This document shows, one piece after another, positions 1 through 7,819 of a DNA stretch of 64,000 nt. The translations under genes and the position numbers were made by a program. This DNA is from Catenovulum agarivorans YM01. Lineage in GTDB: Bacteria > Pseudomonadota > Gammaproteobacteria > Enterobacterales > Alteromonadaceae. The notes beneath the pieces were generated by a model that saw nothing but the letters and a program-made list of their open reading frames with translations, was not told the origin of the DNA and did no database searches. How positions within the stretch are numbered: position 1 is the stretch's first letter; each line of letters starts with the position of its first letter. The stretch spans positions 92,793-156,792 of the forward strand of contig NZ_JH767530.1 in the NCBI RefSeq assembly GCF_000281085.1, read 5' to 3'.

Positions 1-1
1 G

Positions 2-709
2 CCATTAGTTGAGAAAATTTTAGATACAGCAGGGCAAAAAGGTACAGGTAAATGGACAGGTGTAACTGCACTTGATCTAGGTGTACCACTAACTTTGATT
101 GCTGAATCAGTATTTGCACGTTGTATTTCTGCGCAAAAAGCAACACGTGTAGAAGCTGCGAAGAAAATAAACGGTCCACAAATTAATTTTTCTGGCGACA
201 AAGCTGCATTTATTGAAGATTTACGCCAAGCATTGTTAGCTTCTAAAATTGTTTCATACGCTCAAGGTTACGAGTTAATGAAAGAAGCAGCTAAAGAATT
301 TGATTGGAAATTAAACTACGGTGGCATTGCATTAATGTGGCGTGGTGGCTGTATTATTCGTTCAGCATTCTTAGGTAACATCAAAACTGCGTTTGACACT
401 AATCCAGATTTGAACAACCTTTTATTAGATGATTATTTCTGCCAAACAGTCACAGATGCACAATCTGGCTGGAGAAACGTAGTGGGTCAAGCCATTGCAA
501 ATGGTTTAGCGGTGCCATGTTTAAGTGCGGCATTAACCTATTTTGACGGCTTCAGAAGTGAACGTTTACCGGCTAATTTATTGCAAGCACAACGTGACTT
601 CTTCGGTGCACATACATATGAGCGCATCGACACACCACGTGGCCAGTTCTTCCATACTAACTGGACTGGTCGTGGTGGTGACACTGCATCAACAACATAC
701 GACGTATAA
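2..709 (+). CDS. gnd: 6-phosphogluconate dehydrogenase, decarboxylating (C-terminal part, cut by window start)
   Basis: The reading frame is open from the first bases of the window, so the N-terminal NADP-binding domain lies outside. The visible 235 residues are the all-helical C-terminal domain of 6-phosphogluconate dehydrogenase, which oxidatively decarboxylates 6-phosphogluconate to ribulose 5-phosphate in the cytosol. Recognisable family blocks are KGTGKWT near the start, the IALMWRGGCIIRS segment, and the C-terminal RGQFFHTNWTGRGG tail that reaches into the partner subunit's active site. An internal TTG at position 95 is not the start, because conserved sequence precedes it in frame. A strong terminator follows directly. 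The gene sits at the head of a group of sugar-acid and gluconeogenesis genes (KdgK, Fba, Fbp), which suggests a locus-dedicated copy; a second gnd elsewhere in the genome is possible. Confidence 0.95.
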   Translation, partial: PLVEKILDTAGQKGTGKWTGVTALDLGVPLTLIAESVFARCISAQKATRVEAAKKINGPQINFSGDKAAFIEDLRQALLASKIVSYAQGYELMKEAAKEFDWKLNYGGIALMWRGGCIIRSAFLGNIKTAFDTNPDLNNLLLDDYFCQTVTDAQSGWRNVVGQAIANGLAVPCLSAALTYFDGFRSERLPANLLQAQRDFFGAHTYERIDTPRGQFFHTNWTGRGGDTASTTYDV

Positions 710-719
710 GTAACCTTTT

Positions 720-747
720 AGCACCGCCTTGGCGGTGCTAACTTTTT
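720..747 (+). terminator. Rho-independent terminator after gnd
   Basis: Nine-base perfect arms AGCACCGCC (720-728) and GGCGGTGCT (731-739) are followed by AACTTTTT. It lies 10 nt after the gnd stop codon and separates gnd from the DUF4861-kdgK pair. Confidence 0.85.
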
Positions 748-783
748 ATAACTAGCTAAAAACAGAAAAATTGAGAGGCTAAT

Positions 784-1698
784 ATGTTTCGAACGGGTGT
801 ATTAAGTGCATTAGTCGCATCTTTAATAATTGGTTGTACATCAACAAGCGATTCAGATAACACAGGTGCAACAGCAGCAAACCAAGCAGATAACAGATCA
901 ACTTTCGCACGTTATGTGCCAGAGCGTAAAGACGATTTTGCATGGGAAAATGATTTAGTCGCCTTCAGAGCATATGGTCCTGCAGCGCGCAGCGGTGCAG
1001 AAAACTCAGGTGTTGATTGTTGGTTAAAACGAGTTAATTATCCAATCGTTAACAAGTGGTACAAAGCACATTTTGAAAAAGGGCAAAGTTATCACGAAGA
1101 TCATGGTGAAGGTTTAGACAACTATCACGTTGGCCCAACTGCAGGTTGTGGTGGTACATCATTATGGTTAAATGGCAAGAGAGAGCCATTAGAAACTTGG
1201 GTTAAGTGGGAAATACTTGAGCAGACCACAGCTAAAACCAGTTTCAAATTATATTACGAACACGATATTCAAGGTAAAACTTACCAAGAAGAGAAGCTTA
1301 TCAGCATTGAACTTGGTCAGCGATTATTTAATGTAACATCAACTTTTTATGTTGATGGCAAAGTTGCAGCTAGTTTGCCTGTTACTGTGGGTATAACCAC
1401 ACATGATGAAAAAGCAACTACAGCTTCAAATCAAGCAAAAGGTTGGTTTGCCGCCTGGGAAGTGATGGATGGTTACGGTTTAGGCACAGCAGTTGCCGTG
1501 GAACCGTCAAGAATATTGAGTTTTAAGACTGTTTTAAGCAACGGTGTTTATGACCAAGGCCATGCTCTTATTTTGTTGGAAACCGACAGCAAAGGCCAAA
1601 TCGAATACAAAGCTGGTTATGGTTGGGAAAAAGCCAAAGACATAGTGACTTTTGCTCAATGGCAAAATTACTTAAATAATAACGGTTTCGCTAAATAA
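784..1698 (+). CDS. DUF4861-family lipoprotein
   Basis: A 304-residue protein with a lipoprotein signal: hydrophobic stretch at residues 4-17 and lipobox IIGC, so Cys18 is the probable lipidation site. After an Asn/Asp/Thr-rich linker, the rest matches the DUF4861 family as I recognise it (segments around DDFAWENDLVAFRAYGP, GVDCWLKRV and GEGLDNYHVGPTAGCGG). The family is common in polysaccharide utilisation loci of marine bacteria, often beside uronate-processing genes. Its biochemical activity is not something I can state; a carbohydrate-active beta-sandwich enzyme or binding protein is likely. The start ATG has a GAGAGG ribosome site 6 nt upstream. Only 14 nt separate it from kdgK, so the two are probably one transcript, placing it in the unsaturated-uronate/KDG branch. 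Confidence 0.8.
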   Translation: MFRTGVLSALVASLIIGCTSTSDSDNTGATAANQADNRSTFARYVPERKDDFAWENDLVAFRAYGPAARSGAENSGVDCWLKRVNYPIVNKWYKAHFEKGQSYHEDHGEGLDNYHVGPTAGCGGTSLWLNGKREPLETWVKWEILEQTTAKTSFKLYYEHDIQGKTYQEEKLISIELGQRLFNVTSTFYVDGKVAASLPVTVGITTHDEKATTASNQAKGWFAAWEVMDGYGLGTAVAVEPSRILSFKTVLSNGVYDQGHALILLETDSKGQIEYKAGYGWEKAKDIVTFAQWQNYLNNNGFAK

Positions 1699-1712
1699 AT
1701 TCAGGAGCAAAA

Positions 1713-2633
1713 ATGAGTACATTAGTTGTAATTGGCGAAGCTATGTTAGAGCTGCGAGAAAAAGATGCCTGCTCACTGCATAAATCTTTTGCTGGGGATG
1801 TGCTCAACACTGCTGTGTATGCAAAACGATTTGACCAAGATTTGTCGGTTGAATTTATGACAGGGGTTGGCCAAGACAATTATAGCCAACAACTGGTTGC
1901 GCAGTGCCAACAATATGGTGTTGGCACTCAATATATGTGGCAGCACCCGCAAGCTAATATCGGTATTTATAGCATTAATACTGACAGCACAGGTGAACGT
2001 TTCTTTACCTACTGGCGTAAAGGCTCAGCCGCAAGCAAAATAATAGAGTTGTTAGACGGTCAAAATTCGCTTGAATTTTCCTCTGATACTGTCATTTATT
2101 TTAGTGGTATTTCACTGGCTATTTTATCTGATGAAGATAAAGACAAATTGTTGGCTTATTTAAATACTTATCAGCAACAAGGCTTAAAAATAGCTTTTGA
2201 TCCAAACTATCGTGAAAGACTGTGGCGTGATAAACAGCATGCACAAAGTTATTTCGATAAGTGTTATGCATTAGCGGATATTTTATTGCCAGGCTTAGAT
2301 GACCATCAAACCCTATATGGTCATACTAGCCCGGAAGCAATTGAAGCTTATATCAAGCCTTTTGGTTATCAAGAGTTGATCATTAAAGCGGGTAAAGCTG
2401 GGGTATTTGGTTTTTCAACAAATGAACAATGCCATATTCCGTTTAAAGCAGCCCCTAAACAAGTGGATGCAACAGCCGCTGGTGACTCTTTTGCAGGCAC
2501 TTATATGGCAGCGCGTTTGCAAGGTTTAGCTGTAGAACAAGCAATCAGTCATGCATGTGATGTTGCCCGGGTTGTTGTGCAATTTCCTGGCGCGATTTTA
2601 GATCCTCAATTAGACATAGCTCAATATATGTAG
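1713..2633 (+). CDS. kdgK: 2-dehydro-3-deoxygluconokinase (KDG kinase, PfkB family)
   Basis: A 306-residue cytosolic ribokinase/PfkB-family kinase. It phosphorylates 2-keto-3-deoxygluconate with ATP to KDPG, which KDPG aldolase then splits to pyruvate and glyceraldehyde 3-phosphate. KDG is the product of unsaturated uronates released by polysaccharide lyases. Visible features: N-terminal GEAMLELRE, the AGDVLNTAVYAKR sugar-binding segment near residue 28, the TGERFFTYWRKGSAA block typical of KDG kinases, FDPNYRERLW near residue 168, and the C-terminal PfkB signature DATAAGDSFAGTY with the catalytic Asp. The ATG has an AGGAG site. It forms a two-gene unit with the DUF4861 lipoprotein and fits a locus whose lyases produce 4,5-unsaturated uronates. 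Confidence 0.93.
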   Translation: MSTLVVIGEAMLELREKDACSLHKSFAGDVLNTAVYAKRFDQDLSVEFMTGVGQDNYSQQLVAQCQQYGVGTQYMWQHPQANIGIYSINTDSTGERFFTYWRKGSAASKIIELLDGQNSLEFSSDTVIYFSGISLAILSDEDKDKLLAYLNTYQQQGLKIAFDPNYRERLWRDKQHAQSYFDKCYALADILLPGLDDHQTLYGHTSPEAIEAYIKPFGYQELIIKAGKAGVFGFSTNEQCHIPFKAAPKQVDATAAGDSFAGTYMAARLQGLAVEQAISHACDVARVVVQFPGAILDPQLDIAQYM

Positions 2634-2963
2634 ATACATTTCCTGTTTTAACGTGAGGCACACCAAGTGCTTGCTCCCTGTTTGCCTGTAAGCGAGTGCC
2701 TCACGTTATCTTCACCGTTGTTCTGTTAACTACCCTTGTAATCCCTACCTATAAAAAACTAAATATTATACGAATGATTAAAAATGCACTAATATGTTTC
2801 ATAGTGACTGTTTAGTGGTGCAAATGTTCATATCTGAAACATGTTGAAGTCATTAGCTATATATAATGTTCGTCAGCTTGATGCAGTAGCTGTTTAGCAA
2901 GGTCACACTCGACAGTTAAACGCAGACAGGTCAGTCAGTTAACAATATTCAATGGTAAATATT
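2634..2963 (+). promoter_or_regulatory. Intergenic region upstream of fba, with inverted repeat and possible promoter
   Basis: About 330 nt without a gene. The first 75 nt hold a long inverted repeat (listed separately). Further on there is an exact TATAAT at 2862-2867, about 100 nt ahead of the aldolase start, but no good -35 hexamer 16-18 nt upstream, so the promoter call is weak. Two opposed half sites, ATGTTTCA (2794-2801) and TGAAACAT (2835-2842), lie upstream of it and could be an operator; no regulator can be assigned. Confidence 0.35.
2649..2708 (+). terminator. Long inverted repeat after kdgK (terminator-like, no T-tract)
   Basis: Perfect 13-bp arms TAACGTGAGGCAC (2649-2661) and GTGCCTCACGTTA (2696-2708) are separated by 34 nt. 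It starts 15 nt after the kdgK stop. There is no run of T after the second arm, so it is not a textbook intrinsic terminator; it could be a Rho-assisted 3' end or a transcript-stabilising hairpin. Confidence 0.55.
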
Positions 2964-4052
2964 ATGTCAGACACAATCAAAATGGTTAAACCAGGCGTCG
3001 CCACAGGTAGCGACGTACAAGCATTATTGAGTTATGCAAAAGCCAACAACTTTGCGTACCCGGCGGTTAATGTTGTAGGGAGTCATTCAGCGAATGCTGC
3101 TTTAGAAGCTGCTCGCAAGGTTAACTCCCCAATTATTATTCAACTTTCGAACGGTGGAGCAAGCTTTTTCCTTGGTAAGGGCCTTAAACTTGATACACAT
3201 CAAGGATTGGGATCTGCGGTTGAAGGCGCGGTAGCTGCTGCAAAATACATCCACGCAGTTGCTGAACTGTATGGCGTACCTGTTATTTTGCATACAGACC
3301 ACGCAGCTAAAAAACTATTACCTTGGATTGATGGTTTAATTGAAGCCAGCGAAAAACATGTAGAGCAAACAGGTAAACCTTTATTCAGCTCACATATGAT
3401 TGATTTGTCGGAAGAGCCTCTGCAAGAAAATATCGAGATTTGTGCAGAATATCTAACGAGATTGGCTAAATTGGGCATGTCGCTTGAAATTGAACTGGGT
3501 TGTACTGGCGGTGAAGAAGATGGCGTTGACAACACGGGTATAGATAGCTCTGCACTATATACTCAACCAGAAGATGTAGCATATGCATATGAAGAACTGA
3601 GCAAAATTAGTCCAAACTTCACCATAGCAGCATCATTCGGTAACGTGCATGGCGTTTATAAGCCAGGCAATGTAAAGCTTACCCCTGTTATTTTGAAAAA
3701 CTCTCAAGAGTATGTGTCTGAGAAGTTTTCTTTGCCGCATAACAGCTTAGATTTCGTATTCCATGGCGGCTCAGGTTCATCTGCGGCTGAAATTCACGAA
3801 GCGATTGAATACGGCGTGATCAAGATGAATATTGACACAGATACACAATGGGCCACTTGGAATGGTATTAAAGAGTATTACCAAGGTAATGAAGGTTACT
3901 TGCAAACTCAAATTGGTAACCCTGATGGCGAAGACAAACCAAACAAAAAATATTACGACCCACGTGTTTGGTTACGTTTAGCTGAAGAATCTATGGTAAA
4001 ACGTTTAGAGCAATCTTTCGCTGAGCTGAATTGCGTAAATCGTTACGTATAA
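2964..4052 (+). CDS. fbaA: Class II fructose-bisphosphate aldolase
   Basis: Zinc-dependent class IIA aldolase of the E. coli FbaA type, condensing DHAP and glyceraldehyde 3-phosphate to fructose 1,6-bisphosphate (or the reverse) in the cytosol. The zinc and active-site block VILHTDHAAKKLLPW is near residue 105; SLEIELGCTGGEEDG, ASFGNVHGVYKPGN and LDFVFHGGSGS (phosphate-binding) follow in the expected order, as does GVIKMNIDTDTQWA. I chose ATG 2964 because MSDTIKMVKPGV then aligns end to end with E. coli MSKIFDFVKPGV; an in-frame ATG at 2952 would add four residues. It is 10 nt from fbp, so the pair is a gluconeogenic operon, sensible for a cell living on KDG- and DHAP-yielding sugars. Confidence 0.95.
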   Translation: MSDTIKMVKPGVATGSDVQALLSYAKANNFAYPAVNVVGSHSANAALEAARKVNSPIIIQLSNGGASFFLGKGLKLDTHQGLGSAVEGAVAAAKYIHAVAELYGVPVILHTDHAAKKLLPWIDGLIEASEKHVEQTGKPLFSSHMIDLSEEPLQENIEICAEYLTRLAKLGMSLEIELGCTGGEEDGVDNTGIDSSALYTQPEDVAYAYEELSKISPNFTIAASFGNVHGVYKPGNVKLTPVILKNSQEYVSEKFSLPHNSLDFVFHGGSGSSAAEIHEAIEYGVIKMNIDTDTQWATWNGIKEYYQGNEGYLQTQIGNPDGEDKPNKKYYDPRVWLRLAEESMVKRLEQSFAELNCVNRYV

Positions 4053-4062
4053 GGATCAAGCC

Positions 4063-5025
4063 ATGAAAAGACTTATTCCAGCATTACGTGCGGATGGCGT
4101 ACCATTAGAATTGATTATGGTTTTGCGAACCATACTTGCGGCTAGCAAAGAAATTTCATTTCGAGTTAGTCAAGGTGCTTTATCTGGCGTATTAGGTTCA
4201 ACCTTAGATGAAAACATCCAAGGGGAAACACAAAAGAAACTCGATATTCTGTCTAACCAGCTATTAAAAGATATGTTGCTAAATTCGCCAGATGTACGGT
4301 CAATCGCATCGGAAGAAGAAGACAATGTGGTAGCTGGAAAAGAAGGTGCGGCTTATATTGTTGCGTTTGATCCATTAGATGGTTCGTCAAACATAGATAT
4401 TAACGGTCAAATTGGCACCATATTTACCATTTACGCTGCGCGTGATGACGTACCAGCGGATTCACCGCTACAGTTTGCTCAGCCTGGAAATGCTCAGCTT
4501 GCTGCAGGTTATGTATTGTACGGCCCGTCAACCATGATGGCCTTAACGACAGGTGGTCCAACTCGTTTATATACCTTAGACCGCACAAATGGCAGTTATT
4601 TGCTAACGCAAGACGAGATGAAAATCGCGCCAGACACCTCAGAGTTTGCAATTAATATGGCGAATCAAAGGTTTTGGCATGAGAACACTCAAACCTATAT
4701 TGGCAATTTAATCGCCGGTGAAACAGGTCCTCGAGAGAAACGTTATAACATGCGTTGGAACGGCGCTATGGTTGGTGACGTACATAGGGTATTGCAGCGT
4801 GGAGGTATTTTCTTATACCCAGAAGATACTAAAAACCCAGAACAACCAGCTAAGCTACGTTTGTTATACGAAGCAAACCCAATGGCTATGTTAGTTGAAA
4901 ATGCTGGTGGTAAAGCGATTGCTAATAAACAACGTATTTTAGATATTCAGCCTACTTCATTACATCAGCGTGTTGCTGTGGTATGTGGTGCGGCCAACGA
5001 AGTCGACGCCTATTTAAACAGTTAG
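4063..5025 (+). CDS. fbp: Class I fructose-1,6-bisphosphatase
   Basis: A 320-residue fructose-1,6-bisphosphatase that hydrolyses fructose 1,6-bisphosphate to fructose 6-phosphate, the committed step of gluconeogenesis, in the cytosol. The metal-binding signature DPLDGSSNIDIN is around residue 107, preceded by the IASEEEDN metal-binding acids; the C-terminal LYEANPMAMLVENAGGKA block is the substrate-binding region. The length is slightly below the 332 residues usual in enterobacteria. An AAGGA site precedes the ATG. It directly follows fbaA and is closed by a strong terminator, so fbaA-fbp is one transcript. Its presence inside a polysaccharide locus points to growth on carbon entering as trioses or pyruvate. 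Confidence 0.96.
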   Translation: MKRLIPALRADGVPLELIMVLRTILAASKEISFRVSQGALSGVLGSTLDENIQGETQKKLDILSNQLLKDMLLNSPDVRSIASEEEDNVVAGKEGAAYIVAFDPLDGSSNIDINGQIGTIFTIYAARDDVPADSPLQFAQPGNAQLAAGYVLYGPSTMMALTTGGPTRLYTLDRTNGSYLLTQDEMKIAPDTSEFAINMANQRFWHENTQTYIGNLIAGETGPREKRYNMRWNGAMVGDVHRVLQRGGIFLYPEDTKNPEQPAKLRLLYEANPMAMLVENAGGKAIANKQRILDIQPTSLHQRVAVVCGAANEVDAYLNS

Positions 5026-5053
5026 CCAGTGTTTAAATAAGCCAACACTAATG

Positions 5054-5097
5054 GCGGTAAGTGATAGTTTGCGTTCACTTACCGCTTTTTTGTTTTT
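5054..5097 (+). terminator. Rho-independent terminator after fbp
   Basis: Perfect 11-bp arms GCGGTAAGTGA (5054-5064) and TCACTTACCGC (5075-5085) with a 10-nt loop, followed by TTTTTTGTTTTT. This ends the fba-fbp operon. A GTG at 5061 that opens the following reading frame lies inside this hairpin, so it is not a credible translation start for the next gene. Confidence 0.93.
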
Positions 5098-5102
5098 ACG
5101 TT

Positions 5103-5849
5103 ATGATACACCCAAGTTTAACTGTTTCTGTTGTTATGGTGATTAGAATTATAATTTTGTTGGCGCTTTTTCCGTTGTCAACCTATGCGAATATGCAGCT
5201 GCAAACTAATCAAGACACTGTCATTACTTTTTCTTGTGGTGCCCCAGAGAATTCCATTTTTGCTCAACATCTAGAAAGTGCGTATAAGCAGGTTTTTCAA
5301 AACTTAGGTTATGACTTTGTTATGGCTTATTCAAGTTTGGCGAGAGCTATTGAACAAACAAAGCACGGACGTACAGACGGACATTGCGCAAGTATTGAAG
5401 GCTTTGAAGAAATAATACAAACAGACCAGCTAGTCAAATTAAATGTTGTGGTTAAACGTAGTCAATTTAGTGCTTGGTCGGCCGATGCCAATTTTAAGAT
5501 AAATGATGCTAGTGAAATTCGCACACAGGGTTTAAAAGTCGCATTTCCACGTGGACCACTGATCAACTTAAAATTCAATGCGGAACATAACTTGACTGAA
5601 AATCTTTACCCTACTGTCCACTTAACTGCTGCATTAAAAATGTTACAGTCGAGACGGGTTGATCTTGTTTTAGCTGGAGCTGAGACAATTCAAGCAAGGG
5701 CCGAGACGGCTCATATTAACCAAATTTACCAAGCCGCCTTGTTTTTTGAATATGAATCTTACCCTTACTTAAATAAAAGGCTGATTGCTTTAAAACCTCA
5801 GATAGAACAAGAGCTTTCCAAATTATTTTTCGTTAAAAGTTTAAAGTAG
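5103..5849 (+). CDS. Orphan periplasmic substrate-binding-like protein
   Basis: A small secreted protein of the type II periplasmic-binding fold as judged from its overall pattern (SBP_bac_3-like); no ABC permease or ATPase is nearby. The hydrophobic leader IIILLALFPLSTYA gives a signal peptide cut after STYA. ATG 5103 and ATG 5136 are both possible starts; 5136 gives a tighter signal peptide, neither has a clear ribosome site. After cleavage the sequence shows VITFSCGAPENSIFAQHLESAYKQ, then short alternating strands and helices typical of the fold. It ends 17 nt inside the convergent sulfatase gene. Three similar orphan proteins occur in this window (33693, 62713, 63411). Function unknown; solute sensing is one possibility. 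Confidence 0.6.
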   Translation: MIHPSLTVSVVMVIRIIILLALFPLSTYANMQLQTNQDTVITFSCGAPENSIFAQHLESAYKQVFQNLGYDFVMAYSSLARAIEQTKHGRTDGHCASIEGFEEIIQTDQLVKLNVVVKRSQFSAWSADANFKINDASEIRTQGLKVAFPRGPLINLKFNAEHNLTENLYPTVHLTAALKMLQSRRVDLVLAGAETIQARAETAHINQIYQAALFFEYESYPYLNKRLIALKPQIEQELSKLFFVKSLK

Positions 5850-7557
5850 TAATTTCGCTTGGCTGATAACCAATGCGATGGGCGAATATTTTCACTTGAG
5901 TATTTTTCGCAATTGAAATTGGCTGTGTATAAATAGACCAAGCGTTGGGTTCAAAACCGTTTTGGATTATTTTATAGCCAATTGAGGCACCCTTTGTTGC
6001 ACTGCTCACCGATAACATTTGTCCAGAGATTTGTGACACTGTGGGTTTTGCTGTAACCGGCTGGTTGCCTTGATTATTCCATAGCTCAGCTATCAATGCG
6101 CTTTCAGACAGCTTAGGGTTGTCGCCAATTTTGTTTAACCAAAGATTCATTTCAACGCTCAGTTCGTCAATCACGTCTTTGTACTTAGGATCGCCTGCTA
6201 AGTTGTGTAATTCATGAGGGTCATTGATAGTATCAAACAATTCTTCAACGGGTTTAGTTGTTCGAAACCATTGTGCTTGATATAGATTGAGCTTATTTTG
6301 TTCTTTTAAGCGCAAGAGCTCTTGCATGGTTGGGATCTTTTCACGGTACGCGACTGGCAAATAATATCCTTGAGTTGGCCGATAATTACGGATGTATTTA
6401 AATTGTTTGTTTTTTACCGCTCTGATTACATCGGTAAATCCATCAAATCTATCTGCGGCTGCGTGAACATATTCACGTTTTTTATCATCTAAGAAATTTT
6501 GTCCATGCATATTTTCTGGGATCTTTGCGCCAGCTAAAGCCAGTGTGGTCGGTGCAAAATCAACAAAGCTGACTAACTGATCGTCAGTCGTTCTTGCCCA
6601 TTTTCCATTTGGAAATCTCACCACTAGAGGTACTTTTAAACCGCTGTCATAAATTAAACGCTTTTGTCGAGGTAGCGGTCCCCCATGGTCAGAATAAAAA
6701 AAGATAATTGTGTTATCTAATAAACCATCGTCTTTGAGTAATTGCAAAACTGCACCTATTTGCCGATCAGTTTCTGCTAGGTTGTTGTACATTTTCCACA
6801 TATCGCGACGTACAAGGGGCGTATCAGGTAAGTAAGGTGGAATATTGAACTTGGTATCTTTTGGTAGATGAATCGGGCTTTCGTTTTCTGTGGTTTTAAC
6901 TGCATGATGTTTAGGTAGTTCTGCAATGCGCGCTACATCATTAGAAAAATAATGACGTGATTCGACTTTACGTATGCCATAGGGTTCAAATAAACCGGAT
7001 TCGTGGGTGGTGGTAAAATTAAACACGGCAAAAAACGGTTGGCCTGCAGAGCGGTTTTGCCAATGTGCATACGGACCATTTTCATCCCACGCGGTCGCAG
7101 GCTCTTTAAATTGGTAGTCAGTTTTTAAATTATTTACGGTGTAATAACCTTCAAGGCGCATTAACTCACTGAGCATTTTGGCATTTTCAGGTGGAACAGC
7201 TTCATACTTAGGTAAACCCGTTTCGTCGGTATTTGAAGTAGTGCGCATGTGATTAGCACCAAAAGAACTAGGATACATGCCAGTTGCCAATGCGGCTCGG
7301 CTTGGCGCACAAACACCAGAGGTTGAATAAACATTGGTATATTTAACCCCTTGTTCTACAAGTTCACTAATAGTAGGCGTTTTAATTGTGTAGTCACCGT
7401 AGTCAGGTAAAGCAGGACTCATGTCTTCAATGACTAACCAAAGAATATTGGGTTTATTTGCGCTTGCAATTTCTGCTTGTAGGTTAGGTGCGTTGGTAAG
7501 CACAAGCATCGCGGAAATTAGGCTGAGGCTGAGTTTAAATCTTTTCGTAGAGGGCAT
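5833..7557 (-). CDS. S1-type sulfatase with C-terminal CHB_HEX_C-like domain
   Basis: A 574-residue secreted formylglycine-dependent sulfatase (signal peptide to about residue 28, cut after LQA). The active-site signature is CAPSRAALATG, with Cys83 to be converted to formylglycine by a maturation enzyme not seen here. Metal-binding residues are in NILWLVIEDMSPAL near residue 38 and IIFFYSDHGG near residue 290. It removes sulfate esters, probably from ulvan fragments in the periplasm; the sugar position attacked cannot be read from sequence. The last about 70 residues (GASIGYKIIQNG to the end) look like the CHB_HEX_C beta-sandwich found behind some exo-acting glycosidases. Its 3' end overlaps the convergent orphan binding protein by 17 nt. 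It is not in the operon of the downstream VCBS genes, which are separated by a terminator. Confidence 0.92.
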   Translation of the reverse strand: MPSTKRFKLSLSLISAMLVLTNAPNLQAEIASANKPNILWLVIEDMSPALPDYGDYTIKTPTISELVEQGVKYTNVYSTSGVCAPSRAALATGMYPSSFGANHMRTTSNTDETGLPKYEAVPPENAKMLSELMRLEGYYTVNNLKTDYQFKEPATAWDENGPYAHWQNRSAGQPFFAVFNFTTTHESGLFEPYGIRKVESRHYFSNDVARIAELPKHHAVKTTENESPIHLPKDTKFNIPPYLPDTPLVRRDMWKMYNNLAETDRQIGAVLQLLKDDGLLDNTIIFFYSDHGGPLPRQKRLIYDSGLKVPLVVRFPNGKWARTTDDQLVSFVDFAPTTLALAGAKIPENMHGQNFLDDKKREYVHAAADRFDGFTDVIRAVKNKQFKYIRNYRPTQGYYLPVAYREKIPTMQELLRLKEQNKLNLYQAQWFRTTKPVEELFDTINDPHELHNLAGDPKYKDVIDELSVEMNLWLNKIGDNPKLSESALIAELWNNQGNQPVTAKPTVSQISGQMLSVSSATKGASIGYKIIQNGFEPNAWSIYTQPISIAKNTQVKIFAHRIGYQPSEITTLNF

Positions 7558-7765
7558 GGTTTACTCTGCTATAACTTGAAATTATATTTATTTGAAACTA
7601 CCTGACATTAACATAATAAGTCAAATTCAGTCTATATTTCTGCTATTTTGTATTTCTTGTGATTGAATGTGATTATTTAAGCTAGGTTAAATCTAGCTCT
7701 CATGACTTTGTGTGCTTTTAGCCTTCGATAACAGATGAGTGATTAGAGGATTAGAGGGTGGAGGA

Positions 7766-7797
7766 GGAAAAAAATAGCGCCTTGATTGGCGCTATTT
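7766..7797 (-). terminator. Terminator of tandem module A
   Basis: On the minus strand AAATAGCGCC and GGCGCTATTT (plus-strand arms 7772-7781 and 7788-7797) form a 10-bp hairpin followed by a T-run (plus-strand A's at 7768-7774). It lies 23 nt after the last gene of module A. The core AAATAGCGC recurs in the terminator of module B. Confidence 0.9.
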
Positions 7798-7819
7798 GAA
7801 GGCATATAACTAAGTATAT

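Noticed and set aside
2649-2708. Integron attC site
   Set aside because: The arms begin with AAC/GTT, but there is no inner L-box structure, no integrase gene and no array of cassettes.
2794-2848. Possible KdgR/IclR box ahead of fba (TGTTTCA and TGAAACA half sites)
   Set aside because: The remembered KdgR consensus needs GAAA-N6-TTTC in that order; here the second element after GAAA is GAAG, and the TTTC half lies upstream in the wrong order. Only a vague inverted pair remains.
5061-5102. GTG start at 5061 for the orphan binding protein
   Set aside because: It falls inside the fbp terminator hairpin and puts extra hydrophobic residues ahead of a normal signal peptide.
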